A DNA stretch of 61,024 bases from Zoogloea sp. (GTDB lineage Bacteria; Pseudomonadota; Gammaproteobacteria; Burkholderiales; Rhodocyclaceae). The stretch spans positions 1 through 61,024 of the forward strand of contig WBTZ01000009.1 of the NCBI GenBank assembly GCA_009026175.1, given 5' to 3'. Every line of letters starts with the position of its first letter. Positions within the stretch are counted from its first letter, which is position 1. The notes under the pieces are model-generated. The model was given only the letters and a program-made list of their open reading frames with translations. It made no database searches and was not told where the DNA came from. The translations under genes and the position numbers were made by a program. Positions 35,306 to 44,184 of this stretch are shown piece after piece.

Positions 35306-37465
35306 TCACTGGGAGTGTGACGTCGCCTCCCCCGAGCCCCTGCCCAGCAGGCGCCGGAAATCTTCCGCGCACAGGGGCTCGCTGAACTGGAAGCCCTGGC
35401 CGTCATGGCATTGATGGGCCCGCAGGAAGGCGAGCTGCTCCTGGGTTTCGACGCCTTCAGCCACCACGCGCTGCTTGAGGCTGCGGCCCATGCCGATCAT
35501 GGCACTGACGATGGTCGCGTCGTCCGCATCGGTGGCGACGTCATGGACGAAGGACTGGTCGATCTTCAGGGTATCGATGGGGAAGCGCTTCAGGTAGCTG
35601 AGGCTCGAATACCCCGTTCCAAAATCGTCGATGGCCAGCTGCATGCCCATGGTCTTGAGGGCGGTCAGCACCAGGGCCGACGCCTCGGCATCCTGCATCA
35701 GGATGCTTTCGGTGAGCTCCAGTTCCAGAAGCTCGGGAGACAGGCCCGTCTCCGAGAGGATCAGGGCCACCCCCTCCAGAAAGCTCTTGTGGCGGAACTC
35801 CACTGCCGAGATATTGACCGACACCGGCACGGCAAGCAGGCCGGCATCCTGCCAGGCCTTGAGCTGCCGGCACGCTTCGCGCATGACCCAGCGCCCGATC
35901 GGCACGATCAGGCCGGATTCCTCGGCGATGGGGACGAACTGGGCCGGCTGGATGAGGCCCAGCATGGGGTCCTGCCAGCGGATGAGCGCCTCGGCGCCGG
36001 TCATCGTCCCCGAGTGCAGATCGATCTTCGGCTGGTAATACAGGAGGAACTCCCCCTGCTTGAGGGCCCGCCGCAGGCCGCTCTCGATGAACTGGCGCTG
36101 TACCGCGCGGGTATTCATCTCCGACCGGAACAGCTGGCAGTTGTTACGGCCACGCGCCTTGGCGTGGTACATCGCCGTGTCGGCGTTCTGCATGACGGCT
36201 TCGGCGTTGTCGCCATCGTCCGGATAGACGCTGATACCGATGCTCAGGGTCACGTGGAGTTCATGTCCATCGATGAGCTGGGGCAAGGAGAAGACCTGCA
36301 GCAGCTTCTCCGCAACCCGGGTGGCGTCGTCGATATGCTCGACCTCCGACAGCAGGATCACGAATTCGTCTCCCCCCTGGCGGCACACTGTATCTGTCGT
36401 CCGGACACAGGCGATCAGGCGCTCGGCCAGGGCCTGCAGCAGCAGATCGCCGATCCGGTGCCCGAGGGAGTCGTTGATGTGCTTGAAATAATCGACATCG
36501 AGGAACAGCAGGGCCACCTGCTTGTGGCGCCGTCGGGCCAGGCCGATGGCCTGTGACAGGCGCTCCGTCAGCAGCGCCCGGTTGGGTAGCCCGGTGAGGA
36601 AGTCATGGTGCGCCAGGTGCGACATCCTGGCGGCCATGGCACGGGACTCGCTGACGTCATGGAAGACGATCACCGCCCCGCTGACCCGGCCGTCCCGGTT
36701 GTGGATGGGCGCCGCCGAGTCCTCGATGGACGATTCCGAGCCATCCCGGTGCACCAGCACGCAGTCGGTTGCCAGCTCCACCGTCCGGTCCTCGGCCATG
36801 GCACGCCGGGCCGGGTCGGCCGCGGCCTCGCGGGTGAGCCCATTGACGATGTGAAACACCTCGGACAGGGGCCTGCCCAGCGCTTCGGCCCGCGACCAGC
36901 CGGTCATCTTCTCCGCCACCAGGTTCATGTAGGTGACCTTGCCCGGCATGTCGGTGGTCAGCACCGCATCGCCGATCGAATTGAGCGTGACCTGGGCCCG
37001 CTCCTTTTCGGCGAACAAGGCCTCCTCGGCCAGCCGCAACACCTCGTCGGCGGCCTTGCGCTCCGAAATGTCCTCGACCGTCAGTACATGGCCGGGGCGG
37101 CAATTATTGCCGGGCAGGACTGCAGCATTCAGACGGACCCACGACAGGCTGCCATCGGCACACAGCCAGCGGGCCTCGAGGCGGAAAGGCGTGCCCTGCT
37201 GCGCGGCCGCCTTCCATTCGGCTGCAGCCTGCGGGCGATCCTCCGCACAGAGGAAAGTGCGCCAGTCGCGGCCCTCGAGCGGCGCGCTGCCCGGCCCGCC
37301 CAGCTGGCAGCAGGAAGGATTGGCGTAGGTGCAGATTCCCTGCGCGTCGATGGCAAAGACCCCCAGCGGCGAGGTTTCGACGAGCGCCCGGAAATAGTGC
37401 TCGGCATGCTCACGGGCGTCGGCCGCGTCCTCATCGGCCGGGGGTATGGCGGACTGCATGGTCAT
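35306..37465 (-). CDS. PAS-PAS-GGDEF-EAL cyclic-di-GMP enzyme
   Basis: A 719-aa cytoplasmic signalling protein. Two PAS domains (about 25-145 and 155-280) precede a GGDEF domain (about 285-450) with intact QGGDEF, and an EAL domain (about 460-715) with GAEALIRW, DDFGTGYSSLSYL and EGVETQEQ. Both catalytic motifs look complete, so it may make and break cyclic-di-GMP with one side dominant. No membrane helix is present. Start 37465 (MTMQS) follows GAGGAG by 6 nt. Confidence 0.9.
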   Translation of the reverse strand: MTMQSAIPPADEDAADAREHAEHYFRALVETSPLGVFAIDAQGICTYANPSCCQLGGPGSAPLEGRDWRTFLCAEDRPQAAAEWKAAAQQGTPFRLEARWLCADGSLSWVRLNAAVLPGNNCRPGHVLTVEDISERKAADEVLRLAEEALFAEKERAQVTLNSIGDAVLTTDMPGKVTYMNLVAEKMTGWSRAEALGRPLSEVFHIVNGLTREAAADPARRAMAEDRTVELATDCVLVHRDGSESSIEDSAAPIHNRDGRVSGAVIVFHDVSESRAMAARMSHLAHHDFLTGLPNRALLTERLSQAIGLARRRHKQVALLFLDVDYFKHINDSLGHRIGDLLLQALAERLIACVRTTDTVCRQGGDEFVILLSEVEHIDDATRVAEKLLQVFSLPQLIDGHELHVTLSIGISVYPDDGDNAEAVMQNADTAMYHAKARGRNNCQLFRSEMNTRAVQRQFIESGLRRALKQGEFLLYYQPKIDLHSGTMTGAEALIRWQDPMLGLIQPAQFVPIAEESGLIVPIGRWVMREACRQLKAWQDAGLLAVPVSVNISAVEFRHKSFLEGVALILSETGLSPELLELELTESILMQDAEASALVLTALKTMGMQLAIDDFGTGYSSLSYLKRFPIDTLKIDQSFVHDVATDADDATIVSAMIGMGRSLKQRVVAEGVETQEQLAFLRAHQCHDGQGFQFSEPLCAEDFRRLLGRGSGEATSHSQ

Positions 37466-37478
37466 TGCGTCTCCTCGA

Positions 37479-38123
37479 CTAGCCGGCATACCAGAGCACG
37501 GCAAAGAAATGGCAGCTGGTGCCCGCCATCACAAAGAGATGCCAGATGAAATGGCCGAACTTCAGGCGGGCGTCGGTCAGGTAAAAGACCACCCCTCCCG
37601 TGTAGGCCAGGCCCCCCGCGACCAGCCACGCCAGCCCCGTCGTGGAGACCCGTTCGATCAGCGGCACGGCGGCGATCACCACCAACCAGCCCATCAGCAG
37701 ATACAGTCCGGTGGAGAGATAGGGGTTCGACAGGCGGTCGAAGGCCTTGAGGAGCAGTCCGACCGCCGCCAGCCCCCACACCAGGCCGAGCAGGGTCCAG
37801 CCCCAGGCGCCATCGAGCACGCCCAGCGCAAAGGGGGTGTAGCTTCCGGCAATGAACAGGTAGATCGCGCCGTGGTCCAGCTTTCCCAGCAGACGCTTGG
37901 CCCGGCTGTTGTGCGCCGGGGCTGCGTGGTAGAGCATCGAACTGAGGTAGAGCATCACCATGGTGACGGCGAAGACACAGGCCCCCAGGATGTTCGCCGC
38001 CCTCCCCTGCTGGGCGCTGGAGGCGATCAGATCCGGGGCGGCCGTCAGGGCCAGGACGAAGCCGAGCCCATGACTGATGCTGTTGGCCAACTCTTCCGCA
38101 GCCGACTGGGGGCGATCACGCAT
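37479..38123 (-). CDS. TrhA/hemolysin III family membrane protein
   Basis: A 214-aa inner-membrane protein with seven predicted helices. Family residues are SHGLGFVLAL near the start, SSMLYHAAP, KLDHGAIYLFIAGSYTP and GHFIWHLFVMAG; the His and Asp residues form the putative metal site shared with the PAQR family. TrhA (YqfA) homologues affect membrane-lipid homeostasis. Start 38123 has GAGGGAAG upstream. It precedes the cyclic-di-GMP gene by 13 nt. Confidence 0.87.
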   Translation of the reverse strand: MRDRPQSAAEELANSISHGLGFVLALTAAPDLIASSAQQGRAANILGACVFAVTMVMLYLSSMLYHAAPAHNSRAKRLLGKLDHGAIYLFIAGSYTPFALGVLDGAWGWTLLGLVWGLAAVGLLLKAFDRLSNPYLSTGLYLLMGWLVVIAAVPLIERVSTTGLAWLVAGGLAYTGGVVFYLTDARLKFGHFIWHLFVMAGTSCHFFAVLWYAG

Positions 38124-38379
38124 ATTGCTTCCCTCCATTCCTGTCATCCACACCGCCGGAGCAAGGCGCTGCAACCGGCGAGCCAGCGCGCTTGCAGATA
38201 CCGCGCAAAGACGCGGGAGCGCCGTTGAAGTTGATCAGCGGAGCCAGTATGCGACAGGTGCCCATCCCGCTCTGTGCGCTGACGCACCCAGGGAGCTTGG
38301 TGCGCTGCCATACAGACGCAGCGGCGACAGGGGGAGATGATGGCTCACGTCATCCACCCCCCAGGAACACGGAATCCTC

Positions 38380-40122
38380 ATGAGCCATGTCCCCACTACC
38401 GGACTCCCCCTGCCGGGCAGCAATCTCGACCGGCTCGCCCATGCCCAGCTGGCGCGCCTGACCGGCGGGATCTCGCCTGCCGCACTGACCATGGCCTTTG
38501 AAGACTGGCTCATGCACCTGTCCCGCAATCCGGCGGAGCAGGCCGAGCTCGTCCGGGCCCTCGCCGAAGCCCTCCTGCAGTTCCCCGGCCACCTGCTGGA
38601 GGGCCCACGCCCTCCCGGGACGCTGGGCCATGACCCATTCGTACCCGACCGCCGCTTCACGCACCCAGGCTGGCAGGCCTGGCCGTTCAACCTCTGGAGC
38701 CAGTCCTTCCTGCTGACCGAAGCCTGGTGGCGGAAGGCAACGACCGGCGTGCGCGGCGTATCGCCCCATCATGAGAACGTCGTCAGCTTCACCATCAGGC
38801 AACTGCTGGACCTGATGTCGCCGGCCAACTTCCCGTGGACCAATCCAGAGGTGCTGGAGCGCACGGTCCAGAGCAGTGGGGCCAACCTGGTCCAGGGCCT
38901 GCACAACCTGATCGACGATGTCCAGCACCGCCCGTCGAGATCCAGTCCGCCGGGCACGCAGGTCTTCCGCCCGGGACACGAGGTGGCGGTCACGCCGGGC
39001 CAGGTGATCTTCCGCAATCACCTGATCGAGTTGATCCAGTACGCCCCCACCGGCCCCAAGGTCAGACCGGAGCCGGTCCTGATCATTCCGTCGTGGATCA
39101 TGAAGTACTACATCCTCGATCTTTCGCCAGGCAACTCCCTGATCCGCTTCCTGGTGGACCAGGGGTATACGGTGTTCGCCATCTCCTGGGCCAACCCCGG
39201 CCAGCAAGATCGCACGCTGGGCATGGATGACTACCTGCGCCTGGGGGTGATGGACGCGCTTGATGCGGTCTCCAGCGTCTTGCCGGGGCAAGGCATCCAT
39301 GCAGCCGGCTATTGCCTGGGTGGCACCCTGCTGGCGATCGCGGCCGCGGCCATGGGGCGCGACGGCGACGAGCGCCTGGCCTCGCTGACGATGCTGGCGG
39401 CACAGACCGACTTCACCGAGCCGGGAGAACTGGCCCTGTTCATCGACGACAGCCAGGTCAGCTTCCTGGAGGACATCATGTGGGACCAGGGCTACCTGGA
39501 CACCACCCAGATGGCAGGTGCCTTCCAGCTGCTCAATTCCCGCGACCTCGTCTGGTCGCGACTGCTGAAGGACTACCTGATGGGCGAGCGTCGCCCACAG
39601 AATGACCTGATGGCCTGGAATGCCGACGGAACCCGCCTGCCCTACCGGATGCACACCGAATACCTGCGGCGCCTGTTCCTCGACAATGACCTGGCCAGCG
39701 GCCGCTACCCGGTGGGCAGCCTGCCGGTGGCGCTGACCGACATCACCTGCCCGATCTTCTGCGTCGCCACCCTGCGCGACCACGTGGCACCGTGGCGCTC
39801 GGTGCACAAGCTGCACCTGCTTGCCGACGTGCCCGTCACTTTCCTCCTCAGTTCCGGCGGCCACAATGTGGGCATCGTCAATCCGCCCGGCGTGCCGGGC
39901 CGCAGCTTCCAGGTGCTCACCCGTCCCCGCGACGGCCGCTATTTCGACCCGGAGACATGGCTCAAGGTCGCCCCGATCCATGACGGGTCATGGTGGCCGG
40001 AGTGGACCGCCTGGCTGGACGCCCGCTCGGGCCGGCCCACGGCGCCCCCGCCGATGGGGAACGCCGGCACCGGGTGTGCGCCCTTGTGCGCAGCCCCCGG
40101 CACCTATGTGCTGCAGACCTGA
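38380..40122 (+). CDS. phaC: Class I polyhydroxyalkanoate synthase
   Basis: A 580-aa PHA synthase. The catalytic triad is Cys312 in the lipase-like box GYCLGG, Asp467 in LRDHVAPW and His495 in SSGGHNVGI. The N-terminal domain includes FPWTNPEVLERT and GxNLVQGLHNLIDD-type segments, and the C-terminal end keeps DGSWWPEWTAWL. It polymerises hydroxyacyl-CoA into storage granules. The final 25 residues are Cys/Pro/Gly rich and atypical. No phaA, phaB or phasin gene is adjacent. Confidence 0.9.
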   Translation: MSHVPTTGLPLPGSNLDRLAHAQLARLTGGISPAALTMAFEDWLMHLSRNPAEQAELVRALAEALLQFPGHLLEGPRPPGTLGHDPFVPDRRFTHPGWQAWPFNLWSQSFLLTEAWWRKATTGVRGVSPHHENVVSFTIRQLLDLMSPANFPWTNPEVLERTVQSSGANLVQGLHNLIDDVQHRPSRSSPPGTQVFRPGHEVAVTPGQVIFRNHLIELIQYAPTGPKVRPEPVLIIPSWIMKYYILDLSPGNSLIRFLVDQGYTVFAISWANPGQQDRTLGMDDYLRLGVMDALDAVSSVLPGQGIHAAGYCLGGTLLAIAAAAMGRDGDERLASLTMLAAQTDFTEPGELALFIDDSQVSFLEDIMWDQGYLDTTQMAGAFQLLNSRDLVWSRLLKDYLMGERRPQNDLMAWNADGTRLPYRMHTEYLRRLFLDNDLASGRYPVGSLPVALTDITCPIFCVATLRDHVAPWRSVHKLHLLADVPVTFLLSSGGHNVGIVNPPGVPGRSFQVLTRPRDGRYFDPETWLKVAPIHDGSWWPEWTAWLDARSGRPTAPPPMGNAGTGCAPLCAAPGTYVLQT

Positions 40123-40130
40123 ACGACGCG

Positions 40131-40160
40131 GCCCGGGGCGGAGCAGGCTCCGTCCCGGGC
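40131..40160. terminator. Bidirectional hairpin between convergent genes
   Basis: A 13-bp stem (GCCCGGGGCGGAG with CTCCGTCCCGGGC, one G-T pair) and a 4-nt loop lies between the phaC stop and the convergent hydrolase stop. There is no clear T-run, so termination may be factor-aided. Confidence 0.55.
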
Positions 40161-40188
40161 CGGGCAACTGCCCGCCCCCCATGCCCCT

Positions 40189-40899
40189 TCAGCAGCCCAG
40201 GCTTGTGATCCAATCGAGGAGGAGGCGCGCGACCTCGTCGGGCTGATCAAGGGTGGACAGGTGCCCGCTCTCCTCCACCATGCAGAGCCGCGCGTGCCGG
40301 ATCCCCCGGGCCATCTCCTGCGCCATCTCGGGCGGAGTGATGAGGTCTTCACGACCACATATCACCAGCGTCGGGCACTCGATGCGCGCCAGGTCCGGAC
40401 GGCTGTCGGGGCGCTCCATGATGATGCGCTGCTGACGCAGGAAAACACCCTTGCCGAGGCCGGTCATCATGGAGTGGATGACCCCGCGCACGTCAGGTTG
40501 GCTCATCCGTTCAGGATGGGAGAGGCGCGGCAACATCGCTTCGAAGACAGCTTCCAGGTCGGTCCCGGCGAGCTGCATCAGGGCCTTGCGCGCCGCAGAC
40601 GCCTCGGCGGACTCGGGTCTGGCCGAGGTATCGATGAGGGCCAGCGCACATACCCGGCCAGGTGCCCTGCGCATGATCTCGAAGGCCACGTAGCCGCCCA
40701 GCGACAGGCCGACCAGCACGAAGGGATCCCGGGGCGCCAGCGCCAGCACCGAGTCGGCCATGCCTTCAAGGGTATCTGCCAGCGTCAGGTCAGCCACCCC
40801 GGTGGTCGCCACCGCAGCCAGGGCATCGACCTGCGCCTGGAAGAGGCTGGCGTCGCTGAGCAGACCGGGCAGGAAAAGGACATGAGGTTTCGGTTTCAT
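40189..40899 (-). CDS. Alpha/beta hydrolase
   Basis: A 236-aa hydrolase with nucleophile Ser66 in GLSLGGY, Asp in VICGREDLITPP and His in EESGHLSTLDQ. No signal peptide. Esterase, thioesterase or depolymerase-like activity is possible; its convergent position next to phaC does not by itself show a PHA role. It is translationally coupled (ATGA overlap) to a 41-aa ORF. Confidence 0.8.
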   Translation of the reverse strand: MKPKPHVLFLPGLLSDASLFQAQVDALAAVATTGVADLTLADTLEGMADSVLALAPRDPFVLVGLSLGGYVAFEIMRRAPGRVCALALIDTSARPESAEASAARKALMQLAGTDLEAVFEAMLPRLSHPERMSQPDVRGVIHSMMTGLGKGVFLRQQRIIMERPDSRPDLARIECPTLVICGREDLITPPEMAQEMARGIRHARLCMVEESGHLSTLDQPDEVARLLLDWITSLGC

Positions 40900-41021
40900 G
40901 TCCTGCGGTTCCGCTCGGCGATCGGATTGGTCATCCCATCGCGCAGGTCGGCAGGCGTTGCGAGCGCCGCATGGCGTTTATCCATGAGGGTCTCGGTCCT
41001 GCAGTCGTCGCTCTTGCTCAT
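40896..41021 (-). CDS. 41-aa ORF coupled to the alpha/beta hydrolase
   Basis: An ATG at 41021 preceded by GAGAAGGACAG opens a 41-codon frame (MSKSDDCRTETL ... NPIAERNRRT), hydrophilic and Asp/Arg rich. Its TGA overlaps the hydrolase ATG (ATGA), which argues for real translation. No family recognised. Confidence 0.5.
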   Translation of the reverse strand: MSKSDDCRTETLMDKRHAALATPADLRDGMTNPIAERNRRT

Positions 41022-41070
41022 GCTTCTGTCCTTCTCGAAGATTGCTGGGAAATGTCAGTCTCTGCGCGCT

Positions 41071-41352
41071 TCAGGCCTTGCTGCCGCGAACGATGGCCTT
41101 GATGTGCAGCTCCACCGGCTCACGGGTCAGCTCACGCATTGCGCGGGCCTCGCCCGGCGGCAGCAGCAGCGCGCCGGGGTCCATCACTGCACCCTCGGGC
41201 ATCGGCTGGACCAGGACTTCGCCAATCGCGTACCTGGCATGGAGGTCGGGCGGAGCCCGGAGGAATGTCCGCCCCACGGGAACCGGCCCATCGCTCGTGG
41301 GGGAAACAGCCGGGCCTTCGTCCGGCACATGCAGTTCGACAGGCTGGTTCAT
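41071..41352 (-). CDS. Hypothetical protein
   Basis: A 93-aa soluble protein from the ATG at 41352, which has a very strong GGAGGTGA ribosome site 3-10 nt upstream. It is Pro and Glu rich, with no signal peptide or membrane helix (MNQPVELHVPDE ... EPVELHIKAIVRG). The motif PVELHx occurs near both ends. No family recognised. Confidence 0.5.
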   Translation of the reverse strand: MNQPVELHVPDEGPAVSPTSDGPVPVGRTFLRAPPDLHARYAIGEVLVQPMPEGAVMDPGALLLPPGEARAMRELTREPVELHIKAIVRGSKA

Positions 41353-41449
41353 ACTCACCTCCAGCGGCGTTCCGAGACCGGCAGGAGTGCGGTGCATCGG
41401 GACAACTACAGTGACAGGCCTCCACCGGCATGTCGGTACGGCATCGCAC

Positions 41450-42010
41450 TTACGGGACCCGACGCCGCGTGGGGGCAGTTCCCAGCAGGCAGTCCCAGAA
41501 GGCTGTCAGCGTGCCGAAGGCCATGGCATCGTCGTCATGGTGGTGAAAAGCGTGGAAGCACTGTCGCCTGGCCAGCCAGCCGGCTCCCGCGCGGGGTGCC
41601 CGGTGCAGCCGGTGATGCACGGACTCCTGTACCAGATGGCCCAGAAGCAAGCCTCCGGATAACGCCAGGGCGGCACCGGTATCGGTCACCAGGAGAAAGG
41701 GGAGCATCAGCAAGGCGAACACGAAGGCCAGGCTGAACACCACTGGCGTGCGCATCGGCGCATCCGGTTGCCGGTGATGTTCCAGGTGCCATCGCCGGAA
41801 CGGCTCCAGCCCATGCAGGATGAAACGGTGCAGCAGGTACTCCACCGGCGTCCATGCGATCAGTCCGGCCAGCAGCATGCCGCCATCAGGGCCCCAGCGG
41901 GCCTCCTCCAGACGCAGCCAGAAGAACGCCAGCCCGCAGATGGCCAGGGACGGAATCAGCAGGGAGGAAGGAAAGGCAGCGCTTGCCGCCGCGGGTCGGA
42001 ACTCACGCAT
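41450..42010 (-). CDS. Fatty acid hydroxylase/sterol desaturase superfamily protein
   Basis: A 186-aa membrane protein with the histidine clusters of this di-iron superfamily: HRFILH, HLEHH, HHRLH and FHAFHHH. Four hydrophobic segments surround them. These enzymes hydroxylate or desaturate lipids or carotenoids in the membrane. Length is near the small bacterial type. Substrate unknown. Confidence 0.82.
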   Translation of the reverse strand: MREFRPAAASAAFPSSLLIPSLAICGLAFFWLRLEEARWGPDGGMLLAGLIAWTPVEYLLHRFILHGLEPFRRWHLEHHRQPDAPMRTPVVFSLAFVFALLMLPFLLVTDTGAALALSGGLLLGHLVQESVHHRLHRAPRAGAGWLARRQCFHAFHHHDDDAMAFGTLTAFWDCLLGTAPTRRRVP

Positions 42011-42108
42011 GGGCAGTGGTCCGGGGGCCGGCTCCAGACGGCGGAGGCCGCCACCGACGACATGCAGTCCGTTCGGCGGCGGTATGCTTCAACCGCGGAT
42101 TCCGGGCA

Positions 42109-42540
42109 TCAGGCCGTGTACATCGGGCGGCCATAGTAGGCACGAATGCCTTCGGCCCATTCCGGGTTGGCCATGTCGGGCCAGGTGTCCTTGTCGAATC
42201 CCGGCGCCCGCTCGAGCTGTTCCTTATCCACATCGAGCATGAAGCGCTTGTTCATGGTGTCGAGGGTCAAGGCTTCCCACGGTATGGCAAAGAGCTTGTC
42301 GCCCAAGCCGATGAATCCACCAAAGGACAGCACCGCATAGGCAATCCGCCCGGTGCGCATGTCGAGCATGATCTCCTTCACCTCGCCCAGCATCTCAGCC
42401 TTGTGGCTATACACATCGTTGCCGATCAGCGTGTCGGCCCCCATCAGGGCCGGCCCAGGGCCTTTCCCTGCATCGGGTCCGATCCCGCCACTGGTGTTGG
42501 CCTTGTAGATACCGTACGGGTCGCGTTCTTCGTAGTTCAT
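42109..42540 (-). CDS. PRC-barrel domain protein
   Basis: A 143-aa soluble protein whose middle (about 35-110) is a PRC-barrel: GADTLIGNDVYSHKAEMLGEVKEIMLD (in pieces), GRIAYAVLSFGGF, GDKLFAIPWEAL. Such stand-alone proteins are common in stress-response neighbourhoods. Start 42540 (MNYEERD) follows AGGAGCTCGAC; a longer start lacks this. Function unknown. Confidence 0.85.
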   Translation of the reverse strand: MNYEERDPYGIYKANTSGGIGPDAGKGPGPALMGADTLIGNDVYSHKAEMLGEVKEIMLDMRTGRIAYAVLSFGGFIGLGDKLFAIPWEALTLDTMNKRFMLDVDKEQLERAPGFDKDTWPDMANPEWAEGIRAYYGRPMYTA

Positions 42541-42678
42541 GTCGAGCTCCTGATGATGCGCCTGGGGAGAAAGCCAGAGCGTCATACCAAGCCAATGACG
42601 CTCCCGGAGCCAAGATAGACGCCTGCGGTGGGGTGGTCTGTTGGGTAGGCCACACGTGGCGCGGGGCCGCCGACTACC

Positions 42679-43153
42679 TCAAGAGACGTCGGTGGTCGTG
42701 CCATCCCTGCCGCGGAACGAGGCCTCGAGGATTGCCCTGGCCAGGGTCCGGTCGGCATCGCAATGGGTACCGACCACCAGCACGGTGTTGCCTGCCTGGA
42801 TCGCATCGCTCACCAAGTCCGAGAAACGTCCTTCCTTGCGGTTGGCTCCAACCGCCGCCCCGACGATGCCGCCGAGGCCGGCCACATCCCCATGCACCAC
42901 CAGGCCGTAAACGCGGCCCGCCAGGTGCTTGGGATAGTCCCAGCCGGCCAGTCCGGAAGGTCTTGGACATCTCGCTGGCGCAGCTTCCATCATTGCGGGC
43001 CGAACCGCAGACCAGCAGCACCCGTGAGGACGATGCCGGGTCCTTCTGCCTCGCCTCTGCGGCCCGCAGGCGGTCACGCGTCGCTTTCCACTCAACCGAC
43101 AGCGCATAGTCCGGGTCCGCAAACCCAGGCCCCGCCTTTTCAGTGAGGAGCAC
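42679..43153 (-). pseudogene. Chimeric flavodoxin-family pseudogene
   Basis: The 5' part encodes DPDYALSVEW, SSRVLLVCGSARNDGSC and ASEMSKTFR, the start of an NADPH-dependent FMN-reductase-like flavodoxin protein. At about 42950 the frame changes and the text jumps to GWDYPKHLAGRVYGLVVHGDVAG, which in intact relatives lies over 100 residues further on. After about 42880 it turns into GGIVGAAVGANRKEGRFSD and NTVLVVGTHCDADRTLARAIL, which looks like the tail of an unrelated glycine-zipper membrane protein. Thus an internal deletion, a frameshift and a fusion are all seen. Family likeness is from memory. Confidence 0.7.
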
Positions 43154-43205
43154 CTTGTGGACACACGGGTGCCGGGCTACCGGGCTGCGGGACGGGCTGT
43201 CACTG

Positions 43206-43421
43206 CTACTTCTTGATCTCGTGGCCGATGATGCCGCCAACGGCGGCGCCACCCACCGTCCCGGCGGTACTGCCGCCCGTCAGCACCGCTCCGCCCACGG
43301 CGCCGATACCGGCGCCGACGGCGGTGTTCTTATCCCGGGCAGACATGCCCGCACAACTTCCCAGGCTCATCACCAGCAGCATCGCCGTGGCACCCAGGCT
43401 GAGTATTGGAAAACGTTTCAT
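43206..43421 (-). CDS. Glycine-zipper lipoprotein
   Basis: A 71-aa protein with a lipoprotein signal (lipobox LGSC near residue 22) and a glycine-zipper region (AVGAGIGAVGGAVLTGG, GGAAVGGIIGHEIKK) typical of outer-membrane associated OsmB/SlyB-like proteins. Start 43421 follows AAAGGAGTCC. It is 36 nt after the SylF gene. Confidence 0.82.
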   Translation of the reverse strand: MKRFPILSLGATAMLLVMSLGSCAGMSARDKNTAVGAGIGAVGGAVLTGGSTAGTVGGAAVGGIIGHEIKK

Positions 43422-43457
43422 GGCTGGACTCCTTTCGTCATGTCTCACCGGCCGGCA

Positions 43458-44021
43458 TCAACGCTTGATCCGGGTGATCTTGGTTCCTTCGATACTGAGG
43501 CTGGCCATCAGGCCCTGCTGGTCGAAGATGAAGGCATAGGCATCGTCCTTGAGGGTCGACGAGGAGAGATTCTTGGCGATCCCCTCATTCACCACGACCA
43601 CGGTCGGCCCCACCCCGATTTCCCAGCCCTGGGACTTGTCCAGGTACTCGACCGCCTTGTCGCTCATCAGGAACACGGCATAGCCATAGGATTCGGCCCC
43701 GGCCTGCAGGCCCCAGGATGCCGACACCGAGTTGTAGTAGTCGGCGGCCTTCCCCTCCCGGGTCAGGACGCCCTCCCCGTAGCTTCCACCGAATACCAGG
43801 CCGGCCTTGATGATCTTGGGAAAGACCAAGATCGCGCGGGCCTTCTTCGACAGCACCTCTGCAGCCGGGCTGGTCCTGTAGAGGGTCTGCAGGGCCTGGG
43901 CCGCGTCCTTGTTCAGGTCATCCGCGCTGGCCGCCCAGACCGGGACACTAAAGGCGCCCAGCGAGAACGAGGCGGCGGTGACGAGGATGAGCTTGTTGAA
44001 ACTGCGTCTTACGGTAGACAT
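43458..44021 (-). CDS. SylF/YSC84-like lipid-binding protein
   Basis: A 187-aa exported protein (signal about 1-30, ending VWA) with the YSC84/SylF domain: AKAILVFP-type segment KKARAILVFPKIIKAGLVFGG, GEGVLTREG, YNSVSASWGLQAGAESYGY and a C-terminal AYAFIFDQQGLMASLSIEG. The family binds phosphoinositides or other lipids; bacterial members are periplasmic and of unclear function. Start 44021 has GAAGGA upstream. Confidence 0.88.
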   Translation of the reverse strand: MSTVRRSFNKLILVTAASFSLGAFSVPVWAASADDLNKDAAQALQTLYRTSPAAEVLSKKARAILVFPKIIKAGLVFGGSYGEGVLTREGKAADYYNSVSASWGLQAGAESYGYAVFLMSDKAVEYLDKSQGWEIGVGPTVVVVNEGIAKNLSSSTLKDDAYAFIFDQQGLMASLSIEGTKITRIKR

Positions 44022-44184
44022 GGTGTTTTCCTTCACACGGGTGGGTTGTCGGGCGCAGCGCCCATCCGGCATGAGGCGCGCCGGGCACTGCGAGCCTTCA
44101 TGCTGCGCCGGTCGCCCGGGCGATTCCGTGCGCTAACGAACCGAGAGGCCTGCCGGCATCCCCCTGACCCGGCCCGGGAAGCGA

